DNA from: UBA4744 sp963717135
GTDB taxonomy: Bacteria; Actinomycetota; Acidimicrobiia; Spongiisociales; UBA4744
Assembly: GCA_963717135.1 (NCBI GenBank)
Contig: CAVQVN010000009.1
Span: 992,001 to 1,056,000 of the forward strand
Direction: 5' to 3'
DNA length: 64,000 nt
Positions 24,277 to 33,397 of the stretch are shown piece after piece. The translations under genes were made by a program, and so were the position numbers. The notes under the pieces are model-generated. The model ran no database searches and was not told the origin of the DNA. It was given only the letters and a program-made list of their open reading frames with translations. Each line of letters begins with the position of its first letter. Within the stretch, counting starts at the first letter, position 1.

Positions 24277-26841
24277 GTGAAGACGTTCGTCAAGCTGCTC
24301 GCCACCATCGTACGCAAAGCACCGGCCCTCGCCATCATCGGCGTCCTCGCCCTGACGGCCCTCTTCGGCGCATTTGCCCCCCAACTGGTCCAAACCACCG
24401 GCATCGAGGTGTTCGTCCCCGACAATGCCGAATTGCGAGCGCTCGCCACCATCGAGGAACGCTTCGGAACCTCAGAAACGACCGTCCAGGTGGTGATCGA
24501 GTCCGACGATGGGGATGTCATCACCGCCCAGGGCCTGCAAACAGTGCTGGCGGTCGAGCAGGCGATCCGCAGCATGGAGCCGCCGGTACCCCTCAGTGAT
24601 CGTCCGGATGGTCCGATCATCAGCTATCTGACACCCACCCTGCAAGCGGTCGACATACTCGGCTATCCAATTTCGGCCCTCAACGATCAAACGGTCAAGA
24701 CGACCTTCCAGGCCTCTCTGGCCCAGGTGCCCGATGGGCAACGACAACTATTCGAAGGTCTCCTCTCCTCGACGAACACCGATCTCGAAGCGGTCACTTC
24801 GGGCGCCGGTTTGATGGTGGTCTTTCTCGATGTGTCGGGGTTGGAATTCGATGATTTGCAGACCCTGCAGTCCGAAATCGCCGGGGTCGTGGCGGGAGCC
24901 CGGGTGGGTCCTACCGCGGCCACCGCCTTCAGCGCCGAATCACTTCTGACCGTCGATCCACTCTCCGACGAGCTTCTCCGGTTGTTCATCATTGCCGGAG
25001 CCACCATCGCCGTGATTCTGGCCACGGTGTACTGGATCCGCCCGAAGGCCCGGCAGAACCGCAGTTCGGCGTTTCGCAGAACCTTCGCCGACCTGGGCCT
25101 GACCCTGGCCTCCATTGGAATGTCGATTGTGTGGGTCCTGGGAATCGGGGTGCTCCTCGGCCCCAAATACCTCGGCGTCATCGGCGATTTCAGTCCGCTG
25201 CTCCAGGTGCTGCCGGTGCTCCTGGTCGGATTGGGAGTCGACTTCGGCATCCACCTGACGGCCCGCTACCGCGAGGAATTGGGAGCCGGTTGGGAGGTCA
25301 GGCCGGGCGCCGAGCGTGCAACGGCAACAGTCGGGATCGCCCTGATTCTGGCTACGGCGACCACCGCCGTTGGGTTCCTCACCAACATCGCCAACCCCAT
25401 CCCCCCGCTCAAAGATTTCGGCATCCTGGCCGCCATCGGAATCGTCGGGGCGTTCTTGATAACCCTGACCTTCATGCCGGCCGCTCGGGCTCTCCTCGAT
25501 CGACGGGCCGAACGGTCCGGCCGTTTGCCTCGCCGCGAGTTCGAAGAGCCGGAGGATCGACTGGTCCCCAAGGTGATGAGCAAGACGGCTCTGGTGGCCG
25601 AACACTTCGCCATCCCGACTCTCGTTCTGGTTCTCGTGCTGACCGGACTGGGAGCTTTCGGGATGTCCCGGCTCGAGACCGAGTTCAGCCCCACCGATTT
25701 TGTTCCGGCCGATGATCCGCTCCGAACTACCTACGAAACCCTCGTCGAGGAATTCGCCGGCGGATTTGGAGAAACCGTCGATGTCCTCATCGAAGGCCCG
25801 ATTGCCACCCCTGAGTTGCACAACGCCCTTCTGGCGGCCATCACCAACATGGCCGATACCGATCATGTCATCACTCTCGACGGACATGCTGCCGCCACCA
25901 GTCCCCTCTCGGTGATTGCCTCGCTCATGCAACCCGACCCCACCGGCCGGCCGGCCGACCCGGTGTTCGCAGAGCTGGCTCTCACCAAGGGAATGACCGC
26001 GGAGCTGACTATGAGCGCCGATGCCGACATGGAGGCCATCTACCGGGCGGCTCTCCGGGCAGCACCCACCGTTATGACCTCCGTACTCTCCGAAGGGGAC
26101 GACGGGTCTTTGAGATATCTGAGGATCGAGGTCTCGACCCAGGCCGGAGAGGGGGCGGCCGGCCAGTTGGCGGCCGATCTGGCCGAAGATCTCCGGCCCA
26201 TCTCCACCCTGCCCGGGGTGAGCGCCACCGCCACCAATGTCAACATCATGGCGGGCTCGGTCGTCAACGCACTGCAGGACTCGCAGAACACCTCGCTGAT
26301 CATCACCGTGTCGGCAGCCATGCTGCTGCTGATCGCAACCTTCTGGTACGAATGGCGGCGACCCTTCCTCGGCGTCATCACGATCCTGCCCGTGATCTTT
26401 GTCGTCCTGTGGACCTACGGGATGATGGCGGTATTCGACATCCCCTTCGGACCGGTGACCGCCATGACCGCCGCCCTGGCGATCGGTATCGGAGTTCCCT
26501 ATTCCATCCATATAACCCACCGGTATCTCGAGGATCGGACGCGGTTCGAAGACCCCGAAGCGGCGATGCGCTCCACGACGGGCCACACCGGCGGCGCTCT
26601 GGCCGGATCGGCCTTTACCACCCTGGCCGGGTTCGGGGTGCTGATGACCTCAGGATTGATCCCCTTCCAACAGTTCGGAGCCGTCACCGCCATGGCCATC
26701 GGCTTCTCGTTGATTGCCTCGGTGGGCGTATTGCCCAGCATGCTGATTCTCTGGGACCGCTGGCATCGGAAGCGCGGTGACGCGCCGGCCGAGAGGGAGT
26801 TGGTGGGAACCAGTAACCAGCAACCCATACCATTCTCGTGA
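24277..26841 (+). CDS. MMPL/RND-type membrane transporter
   Basis: 854 residues in two homologous halves, each with one TM helix, a large extracytoplasmic loop and five further TM helices. LLVGLGVDFGIHLTARYRE in half one and ALAIGIGVPYSIHITHRYLED in half two are the paired TM4 motifs of the RND superfamily (hydrophobic/HPN-like MMPL branch). It probably exports a lipid or hydrophobic compound using the proton gradient. The GTG start follows CAGGAGATCATCG. The last dozen residues (VGTSNQQPIPFS) are encoded by a 7-bp repeat array. Confidence 0.85.
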   Translation: MKTFVKLLATIVRKAPALAIIGVLALTALFGAFAPQLVQTTGIEVFVPDNAELRALATIEERFGTSETTVQVVIESDDGDVITAQGLQTVLAVEQAIRSMEPPVPLSDRPDGPIISYLTPTLQAVDILGYPISALNDQTVKTTFQASLAQVPDGQRQLFEGLLSSTNTDLEAVTSGAGLMVVFLDVSGLEFDDLQTLQSEIAGVVAGARVGPTAATAFSAESLLTVDPLSDELLRLFIIAGATIAVILATVYWIRPKARQNRSSAFRRTFADLGLTLASIGMSIVWVLGIGVLLGPKYLGVIGDFSPLLQVLPVLLVGLGVDFGIHLTARYREELGAGWEVRPGAERATATVGIALILATATTAVGFLTNIANPIPPLKDFGILAAIGIVGAFLITLTFMPAARALLDRRAERSGRLPRREFEEPEDRLVPKVMSKTALVAEHFAIPTLVLVLVLTGLGAFGMSRLETEFSPTDFVPADDPLRTTYETLVEEFAGGFGETVDVLIEGPIATPELHNALLAAITNMADTDHVITLDGHAAATSPLSVIASLMQPDPTGRPADPVFAELALTKGMTAELTMSADADMEAIYRAALRAAPTVMTSVLSEGDDGSLRYLRIEVSTQAGEGAAGQLAADLAEDLRPISTLPGVSATATNVNIMAGSVVNALQDSQNTSLIITVSAAMLLLIATFWYEWRRPFLGVITILPVIFVVLWTYGMMAVFDIPFGPVTAMTAALAIGIGVPYSIHITHRYLEDRTRFEDPEAAMRSTTGHTGGALAGSAFTTLAGFGVLMTSGLIPFQQFGAVTAMAIGFSLIASVGVLPSMLILWDRWHRKRGDAPAERELVGTSNQQPIPFS

Positions 26842-26863
26842 ACTGGAAACTGGAAACTGGAAA
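26808..26863. repeat. Heptad tandem array 8 across the MMPL stop codon (AACCAGT, then CTGGAAA)
   Basis: Eight steps: AACCAGT, AACCAGC, AACCCAT, ACCATTC, TCGTGAA, CTGGAAA, CTGGAAA, CTGGAAA. It spans the MMPL stop at 26839-26841 and ends 18 bases before the next start codon. Confidence 0.85.
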
Positions 26864-26881
26864 CCCGCTTACGCTTCCCTC

Positions 26882-27670
26882 ATGCTCCACCCGCCGCTGG
26901 TTTCCGACATCCTGGTTCTTCCCGGCACGGATGTGGAGGACGCCTGGGAGCGGTTCTACCCGTTCGAGGCTCTCCACCATCTCCACGAAATCTGCAATCC
27001 CATGCGGCACTCGGATCTGGAGGCCGTCATCGATGCGCTTGGTCCCACCGATCACACTCGTGTCATCGACATCGCCTGCGGCCACGGCGATCTGCTGCTC
27101 GAGATGGCCCGGCGGGCCGCCATCCACGGGGTGGGGGTCGACCTGTCACCGTGGGTGCTGCTGCGGGCTCATGCCCGGGCATCTCGAGCCGAATCGCCGG
27201 GCAGACTCGAATGGTGGCTGGGTGACGGTGCGGCGGTCCCCCGCCGGCCCGTCTGGGACATCGCTACCAGTCTGGGCGCCTCGTGGATTTGGCACGGTTT
27301 CGAAGGAACCGTCCGGGCTCTGACCGGGCGGCTTCGACCCGCCGGGCGGCTGGCCATCGGAGACTTGCGCCTCCGTGACGATGCCGATCGGGAGCGGCTC
27401 CGGCAAGCGGGTGCTCCAGAAGCCGCCACACCCACCCGTGACGAACAGGTGGCCATTCTCACCGGATTAGGGCTCGATCCGATCTCCGAACTGGTCGCCC
27501 CCGACGACGCCTGGGAGCAGTACCACCGCACGGTGCTTGCCTCGGCCGAAGCGTACGCCACAGACCATCCCGAAGCCGATTACCGCCACCTGGCCGCCGC
27601 CTGGATGGAAGACTTCCAGCGCGATCGGCAATTCCTGGCATGGAACATCTGGGTAGCAAGAAAGCAATAG
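26882..27670 (+). CDS. Class I SAM-dependent methyltransferase
   Basis: 262 residues from ATG 26882; the upstream open frame to 26777 is the MMPL tail read in another frame plus the repeat array. VIDIACGHGDLLLEMARRA is motif I (glycine loop, about residues 61-79), GVGVDLSPW motif II, and the helical remainder is typical of small-molecule methyltransferases. Substrate unknown. It lies downstream of the exporter, separated by a heptad array. Confidence 0.72.
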   Translation: MLHPPLVSDILVLPGTDVEDAWERFYPFEALHHLHEICNPMRHSDLEAVIDALGPTDHTRVIDIACGHGDLLLEMARRAAIHGVGVDLSPWVLLRAHARASRAESPGRLEWWLGDGAAVPRRPVWDIATSLGASWIWHGFEGTVRALTGRLRPAGRLAIGDLRLRDDADRERLRQAGAPEAATPTRDEQVAILTGLGLDPISELVAPDDAWEQYHRTVLASAEAYATDHPEADYRHLAAAWMEDFQRDRQFLAWNIWVARKQ

Positions 27671-27740
27671 CTGCGAGCGGCGAGCTTCGAGCCCACCAGG
27701 CATGCGCTAGATCGTCGCTCGTGCTCGTGGCTCGTAGCTC
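27670..27740. repeat. Heptad tandem arrays 9a/9b between convergent genes (GCTGCGA and GTCGCTC types)
   Basis: GCTGCGA, GCGGCGA, GCTTCGA at 27670-27690, beginning on the methyltransferase stop. On the other side, GTCGCTC, GTGCTC, GTGGCTC, GTAGCTC at 27714-27740 encode the last residues (YEPRARATI) of the convergent FTR1 permease. Confidence 0.7.
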
Positions 27741-28537
27741 TTTTTCGTCATCGACAGGAACGCTCCGCCGATCGGAACCAGGTACGCCAGATAACCCACC
27801 ACCATCAGCAGCGACGGATCGGGACGCCAGCCAAAGAGCGACTTGGCGAACTGGCCGACGATGTTGCCGTCCGGATCGAGAATGTTCACGTTCCAGAGCG
27901 GATCGACCAAAACGGGTAGCAAGCCGACCGCTTGAAACTCATGGATGCCTTTGGCGACCAGCCCGGCGGCGAACAAGACGATCAACACTCCGGTGACCCG
28001 GAAGAACAATCGGACATCGATCCGGGTGCCGCCCCGGTAGATGAGATAACCGATGGCCACCGCCACGGTCAGGCCGAGCAATCCACCGAGGAACTGCAAT
28101 CCGTCGGCTTCGATCCCGACCGTCGTTGAGATGAGGAAGAGCGCCGATTCCAGGCCTTCCCGCAGGACCGCAAAGAAGGCGATGGCCGCCAGTCCCCCTG
28201 CCCCTCCGGAGGCGAGAGCCGTGTCGACCTCACCTTCGAGACGACCCCGGAGATGGCGGGCCTGGGACCCCATCCAGAAGATCATCCAGGTCAGGAGGCC
28301 GGCTGCTACCCAGGCGACAATGCCTTCGGCAATCTCTTCTGCCCTCTCGTCGAGCGAACCGATGGTGGAGAAGACCACGATGCCGGCAATTGCCGACAGA
28401 AGCGTCGCAGAAATGGTGCCGGCCCACACCCACCGGGCCTCCCGGCGGCGTCCCAGTCGATGCACATAGGCCAGCAGAATGCCGACGATCAGCGCGGCCT
28501 CGACACCTTCGCGCAACATCACCAAGAACGCCGCCAT
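27707..28537 (-). CDS. FTR1-family high-affinity iron permease
   Basis: 276 residues, seven predicted TM helices. Both REGxE iron-translocation motifs are present: REGVE at residues 9-13 and REGLE at 126-130. This is the EfeU/FTR1 layout. No EfeO/EfeB partner or multicopper oxidase is adjacent. The C-terminal ~10 residues are encoded by a 7-bp-period repeat. No recognisable iron box in the upstream sequence. Confidence 0.88.
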   Translation of the reverse strand: MAAFLVMLREGVEAALIVGILLAYVHRLGRRREARWVWAGTISATLLSAIAGIVVFSTIGSLDERAEEIAEGIVAWVAAGLLTWMIFWMGSQARHLRGRLEGEVDTALASGGAGGLAAIAFFAVLREGLESALFLISTTVGIEADGLQFLGGLLGLTVAVAIGYLIYRGGTRIDVRLFFRVTGVLIVLFAAGLVAKGIHEFQAVGLLPVLVDPLWNVNILDPDGNIVGQFAKSLFGWRPDPSLLMVVGYLAYLVPIGGAFLSMTKKSYEPRARATI

Positions 28538-28795
28538 GACCTCACCGGGGAAGAGAAAGTTCGCCGCAGATTATTAACACTATGGAGATAGGACAAATAG
28601 GAAGACGCCTCCGGTTGCCCGGCTGCGGTTCGTCACCACGGGCGGAGGTGGCCCTCACCTGCCCGGCGGAAACGCCTCTGGCGTCGTCGGCCAGCGTCCG
28701 GTACTCTCCCGGGTTCCGCACGAGGCTCCGGTGGTTCGCGCCATCCTATTGGCCTCCCAGCCACCCGGAGTTGGCCGGGTCGAAAGGGAAACGCA
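28538..28795. other. Intergenic region between divergent FTR1 and gltB
   Basis: 258 bp. An AT-rich patch at about 28570-28605 is the likely promoter zone. The remainder toward gltB is GC-rich with several short inverted segments and no credible reading frame. It may be a gltB leader. I do not recognise a glutamine riboswitch or other known element. Confidence 0.3.
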
Positions 28796-31700
28796 ATGCA
28801 TCCGCAAGATCAAGGGAGACCAACGGGGCTCTATGACCCCTCCTACGATCACGATTCCTGTGGCATCGGGTTCGTTGCGGATATCCGGGGGCGGGCCAGC
28901 CGCCAGATCGTTGAGAACGGATTGACCGTCCTGACCAACCTCACTCATCGCGGGGCCGTCGGGGCCGACCACCTGGCCGGCGACGGGGCCGGGATACTCA
29001 TCCAGATACCAGATGCCCTTTTCCGCGCCGAAGCCGAGTCGTTGGGGTTCGAGCTTCCTCCCCCGGGCCATTACGGAGTGGGCATGGTCTTTCTCCCTAC
29101 GGAACGCCTCGGTCGCACCCTGTGCGAGAACGTTTTGGCCGAATTCATCGTCCGGGAAGGGCTCACCCTCATCGGCTGGCGGGATGTGCCCGTCGACTCG
29201 AGCTGGCTGGGCGAGAGCGTCAAGCCGCTCGAACCGCTCATCCGGCAAGTCTTGATCGGTTGGGGAGATCAGATTGCCGGCGCAGCTGAGTTCGAGCGCA
29301 AGCTTTTCGTGATACGGAAACAAGCCCACAACATGATCAAGCATCGAGTCCCGGACCTCATCGAGGGGGGCTACTACTACGTGCCCTCAATGTCGTCGAG
29401 GACGGTCACCTACAAAGGCATGATGCTGGCCGAGAACCTCTCCCGCTACTACGGCGACCTGGCCGATCCCCGTATGGAATCCGCCATGGCACTCATCCAC
29501 CAGCGATTCTCAACCAACACCTTTCCCAGCTGGCGACTGGCCCAACCGTTCCGCTTTCTCTGCCACAACGGCGAGATCAACACCCTGCGGGGCAACGTCA
29601 ACTGGATGGCGGCCCGCCGTCTCAATATGTCGTCGGAGATCCTCGGCGACGACCTCGACAAACTCTGGCCCTTGGTCGGTGACGGAGCCTCCGATTCGGC
29701 CACCTTCGACAATGCCCTCGAGTTGCTGATGGCGGGCGGATACTCGCTGGGGCACGCCATGATGCTGATGATCCCCGAGGCCTGGGAAGACAATCCGCTC
29801 ATGGATGCGGACCGGCGGGCGTTCTATGAGTACCACGCGGCCGTGATGGAACCCTGGGACGGACCTGCGGCGGTGGCCTTTACGGACGGCCGTCAGATCG
29901 GGGCCACCCTTGATCGCAATGGACTCCGTCCGGCAAGGTACCTCATCACCGACGACGACCTGATCGTGATGGCCTCCGAGATTGGTGTCCTGGACATCCC
30001 GGAAGAGAAGATCGTCAAGAAGTGGCGTCTCCAACCCGGCAAGATGCTGCTGATCGATCTCGAGCAGGGTCGGATCATCAGCGATGACGAACTGAAGTCC
30101 GACCTGGCCGCCGCCCAGCCCTATCAGAAATGGCTCGACGAGACTCAGATTCGATTGCGCGAATTGCCTCATGAGGTGGCATCGATGCCACCCGATCCTC
30201 AGACTCTCCTCGATAACCAGCAGGCCTTCGGCTACACGAGAGAGGACATCGAATTCTTCATCCGGCCGATGGCGATCACCGGACAGGACCCGGTGGGCTC
30301 AATGGGACGCGACATTCCCCCGGCGGTGCTCTCCGACCGCCCCAAGATGCTCTACGACTATTTCAAACAGAACTTCGCCCAGGTCACCAACCCTCCCATC
30401 GACCCGATCCGCGAAGAGTTGGTGATGTCCCTGGTCTCTTTGATCGGCCCCCGGCCGAACCTGCTGGATCTCAACACCGGCGGAACCCACAAGCGACTCG
30501 AAGTCGATCATCCCATCCTTACCAACGTGGGTTTGGAAAGGCTGCGAAGAATCGAGAATCACGTCGACCACGCATTTCGCACGAAACGGCTGAGCATCTG
30601 CTGGCCGGTCGAAGAGGGAGCCTCCGGAATGCAGCCGGCTCTCGATCGCTTATGTGCCGGAGCTACCGAGGGGGTCCGGGCCGGATACAACATTCTCATC
30701 CTGTCCGACCGGTGCGGTGATGCCGGTCGAGTGGCAATTCCCGCGCTTCTGGCGACGTCCGCCGTCCACCACCACCTCATTCGGGAAGGGCTCAGAACCG
30801 AGGTCGGCCTGGTGGTCGAGACTGCAGAAGCCCGGCAAGTTCATGACTTCTGTCTGCTGGCCGGTTACGGCGCGGAGGCCATCAATCCCTATCTCGCCTT
30901 CGACACCATCGCCCACCTCGACGATCTTTCCGAGGTTCATCCCGAGGAGGCACAGAAGAGGTATGTCGAGGCCGCCAAGCAAGGCATCAAGAAGGTGATG
31001 TCGAAGATGGGCATTTCGACTTTCCAGTCGTACTGCGGCGCCCAGATCTTCGATGCAGTCGGGTTGTCTCGAGAGTTGGTCGATCGATACTTCACGGGTA
31101 CTCACACGGTCATCGAAGGGATCGGATTGACCGAGATCGCCGAAGAGACGGTTCGCCGGCATCAGAACGCCTACGGGGCCTCGCACACTTACCGGGACGC
31201 GCTCGACGCCGGCGGGGAACTGGCCTTCCGTCTGCGGGGCGAAGAGCACATGTGGACCCCCGAGACCATCTCCACTCTGCAACACGCCGTCCGGGAGGGC
31301 AACTTCGCCAAGTTTGAGGAATACTCGAGAGCCATCAACGACCAGACCACCAAGTTGAAGAACCTGCGCGGCCTTTTCGAACTTCGTGTCTTGGACGAAC
31401 CCCTCCCGCTGGAAGAAGTCGAGCCGGCCACCGAGATCGTTAAACGGTTTGCCACCGGGGCCATGTCATTTGGGTCGATCTCCTCGGAAGCTCACACCAA
31501 CCTGGCCATCGCCATGAACCGAATGGGTGCCAAATCCAACACCGGTGAAGGCGGTGAAGAGGTGACGAGGTACGAGAGGCTGCCCGATGGGGATTCGGCC
31601 CGGTCGGCCGTCAAACAGGTCGCCTCCGGACGGTTCGGGGTAACCACCGAGTACCTGGTCAATGCCGCCGACATCCAGATCAAGATGGCCCAAGGGGCCA

Positions 31701-33397
31701 AGCCCGGGGAAGGCGGCCAGTTGCCCGGCCACAAAGTCGATGAGCGAATCGCCCGCGTGCGGCACTCGACGCCGGGTGTAGGCCTCATCTCTCCCCCGCC
31801 TCACCACGACATCTATTCCATTGAGGACCTGAAGCAACTCATCTTCGACCTGAAGAACGTCAACGAACACGCCCGGATCAGTGTCAAGCTGGTGTCCGAG
31901 GCGGGAGTCGGGACTATTGCCGCCGGCGTCGCCAAAGCCCACGCCGATCACGTTTTGATCTCCGGCAACGAGGGAGGGACGGGAGCCAGCCCCCTGACCT
32001 CGATCATGCAGGCAGGCTCACACTGGGAAATCGGCCTGGCCGACACCCACCAGACTCTGGTGGCCAATCGACTCCGGGGACGTATCGCCGTCCAGGCAGA
32101 CGGCGGGATGCGCACCGGTCGGGATGTGGTGGTCGCCGCGCTGCTCGGAGCCGACGAGGTGGGCTTCGGAACGGCTGCTCTGGTTTCCGAAGGGTGCATC
32201 ATGATGCGCAAATGCCACCTCAATACTTGCCCGGTAGGGGTCGCCACCCAAGATCCGGAACTCCGCAAACTGTTCCCGGGAAAGCCGGAACACGTGGTCA
32301 ACTTCTTCATGTTCATCGCCGAGGAAGTCCGCCGGCTCATGGCCCGGCTGGGGTTCCGGACCTTTGCCGAGATGATCGGCCAGACCGATCGGTTGGATGT
32401 TCGCCCGGCCATCTCACATTGGAAAGCGCAGGGACTCGACTTCTCGCGCATCCTGCACAAACCGGCGGCCGGCCCGGGTGTCGCCATCCGCAACACCGAA
32501 GCCCAGAATCATGCGCTCGACTCAGTCCTCGACCGGAAGCTCATCGAGCAGGCCCAGACCGCTCTCGAATCGGGCGAACCCGTTCTCATCGAAGCACGGG
32601 TGCACAACACCGATCGCACTATCGGAGCAATGCTCTCCGGTGAGATAGCCAGGCGATATGGGCACACCGGCCTGGCAGACGACACCATTCGCATCCGGTT
32701 GCAAGGGACCTCCGGACAGAGCTTCGGAGCCTGGCTCGCCCGCGGAGTGACTCTGGAACTGGAGGGTGACGCCAACGATTACGTTGGCAAAGGCTTGTCG
32801 GGTGGGAAGATCATAATCCAGGCTCCCCCGGTCGGCCCCATCGTGCCGTACCAGAACGTCATCATCGGGAACACTGCGCTCTACGGTGCCATCTCCGGTG
32901 AGTGCTATTTCAACGGCGGGGCCGGTGAACGTTTTGCCGTTCGCAACTCGGGCGCCGTTGCAGTGGTGGAACGAGTCGGCGATCATGGCTGCGAGTACAT
33001 GACGGGAGGCTGTGTCGTCGTTCTCGGCCGGACCGGATTGAATTTTGCGGCCGGGATGAGCGGAGGAATCGCCTACGTCATCGACGATGGCGGCGACTTC
33101 CGCCGGCGGTGCAATCTGGCGATGGTCGAACTCGAAAACCTCAATCCGGAGCCCGGCCCTCCCGCCCGGGCCCAAGCCGATCCGGAGATCGCGGCGCTCA
33201 TGGCCGATCCGCTCCGCCATGATGCCTGGCGATTGCGAACCCTGATCGAGCGCCATGCTCGATTCGCCGACAGCTCTCGGGCCCGCCAGATTCTCGACCG
33301 CTTCGATGAGTATCTCCCACGATTCATCAAGGTGGTTCCGACCGAATTCCGAAGAGCGCTCGAAGAGCAGCCGCGCTCGACGAAAGAGGGATCGTGA
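28796..33397 (+). CDS. gltB: Glutamate synthase, large subunit
   Basis: 1533 residues. Transfers the amide nitrogen of glutamine to 2-oxoglutarate. The catalytic Cys of the class II amidotransferase domain is at residue 22 (HDSCGIGFV), implying removal of a 21-residue propeptide. The FMN synthase domain (about 790-1200) includes GGEEVTRY, and the Fe-S cluster Cys are C1134 or nearby, C1140 and C1145 in MMRKCHLNTCPVGVATQ. The GXGXG helix domain occupies the end (about 1240-1490). Overlaps gltD by one base. Full length, no disruption. Confidence 0.97.
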   Translation: MHPQDQGRPTGLYDPSYDHDSCGIGFVADIRGRASRQIVENGLTVLTNLTHRGAVGADHLAGDGAGILIQIPDALFRAEAESLGFELPPPGHYGVGMVFLPTERLGRTLCENVLAEFIVREGLTLIGWRDVPVDSSWLGESVKPLEPLIRQVLIGWGDQIAGAAEFERKLFVIRKQAHNMIKHRVPDLIEGGYYYVPSMSSRTVTYKGMMLAENLSRYYGDLADPRMESAMALIHQRFSTNTFPSWRLAQPFRFLCHNGEINTLRGNVNWMAARRLNMSSEILGDDLDKLWPLVGDGASDSATFDNALELLMAGGYSLGHAMMLMIPEAWEDNPLMDADRRAFYEYHAAVMEPWDGPAAVAFTDGRQIGATLDRNGLRPARYLITDDDLIVMASEIGVLDIPEEKIVKKWRLQPGKMLLIDLEQGRIISDDELKSDLAAAQPYQKWLDETQIRLRELPHEVASMPPDPQTLLDNQQAFGYTREDIEFFIRPMAITGQDPVGSMGRDIPPAVLSDRPKMLYDYFKQNFAQVTNPPIDPIREELVMSLVSLIGPRPNLLDLNTGGTHKRLEVDHPILTNVGLERLRRIENHVDHAFRTKRLSICWPVEEGASGMQPALDRLCAGATEGVRAGYNILILSDRCGDAGRVAIPALLATSAVHHHLIREGLRTEVGLVVETAEARQVHDFCLLAGYGAEAINPYLAFDTIAHLDDLSEVHPEEAQKRYVEAAKQGIKKVMSKMGISTFQSYCGAQIFDAVGLSRELVDRYFTGTHTVIEGIGLTEIAEETVRRHQNAYGASHTYRDALDAGGELAFRLRGEEHMWTPETISTLQHAVREGNFAKFEEYSRAINDQTTKLKNLRGLFELRVLDEPLPLEEVEPATEIVKRFATGAMSFGSISSEAHTNLAIAMNRMGAKSNTGEGGEEVTRYERLPDGDSARSAVKQVASGRFGVTTEYLVNAADIQIKMAQGAKPGEGGQLPGHKVDERIARVRHSTPGVGLISPPPHHDIYSIEDLKQLIFDLKNVNEHARISVKLVSEAGVGTIAAGVAKAHADHVLISGNEGGTGASPLTSIMQAGSHWEIGLADTHQTLVANRLRGRIAVQADGGMRTGRDVVVAALLGADEVGFGTAALVSEGCIMMRKCHLNTCPVGVATQDPELRKLFPGKPEHVVNFFMFIAEEVRRLMARLGFRTFAEMIGQTDRLDVRPAISHWKAQGLDFSRILHKPAAGPGVAIRNTEAQNHALDSVLDRKLIEQAQTALESGEPVLIEARVHNTDRTIGAMLSGEIARRYGHTGLADDTIRIRLQGTSGQSFGAWLARGVTLELEGDANDYVGKGLSGGKIIIQAPPVGPIVPYQNVIIGNTALYGAISGECYFNGGAGERFAVRNSGAVAVVERVGDHGCEYMTGGCVVVLGRTGLNFAAGMSGGIAYVIDDGGDFRRRCNLAMVELENLNPEPGPPARAQADPEIAALMADPLRHDAWRLRTLIERHARFADSSRARQILDRFDEYLPRFIKVVPTEFRRALEEQPRSTKEGS

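Noticed and set aside
24940..26586. 548-residue open frame on the minus strand opposite the MMPL gene
   Set aside because: Gly/His/Asp/Gln-rich shadow with no domain; the sense strand encodes a full RND-type transporter.
28560..28795. Glutamine or other riboswitch ahead of gltB
   Set aside because: No match to the conserved cores I know; short inverted segments alone are not enough.
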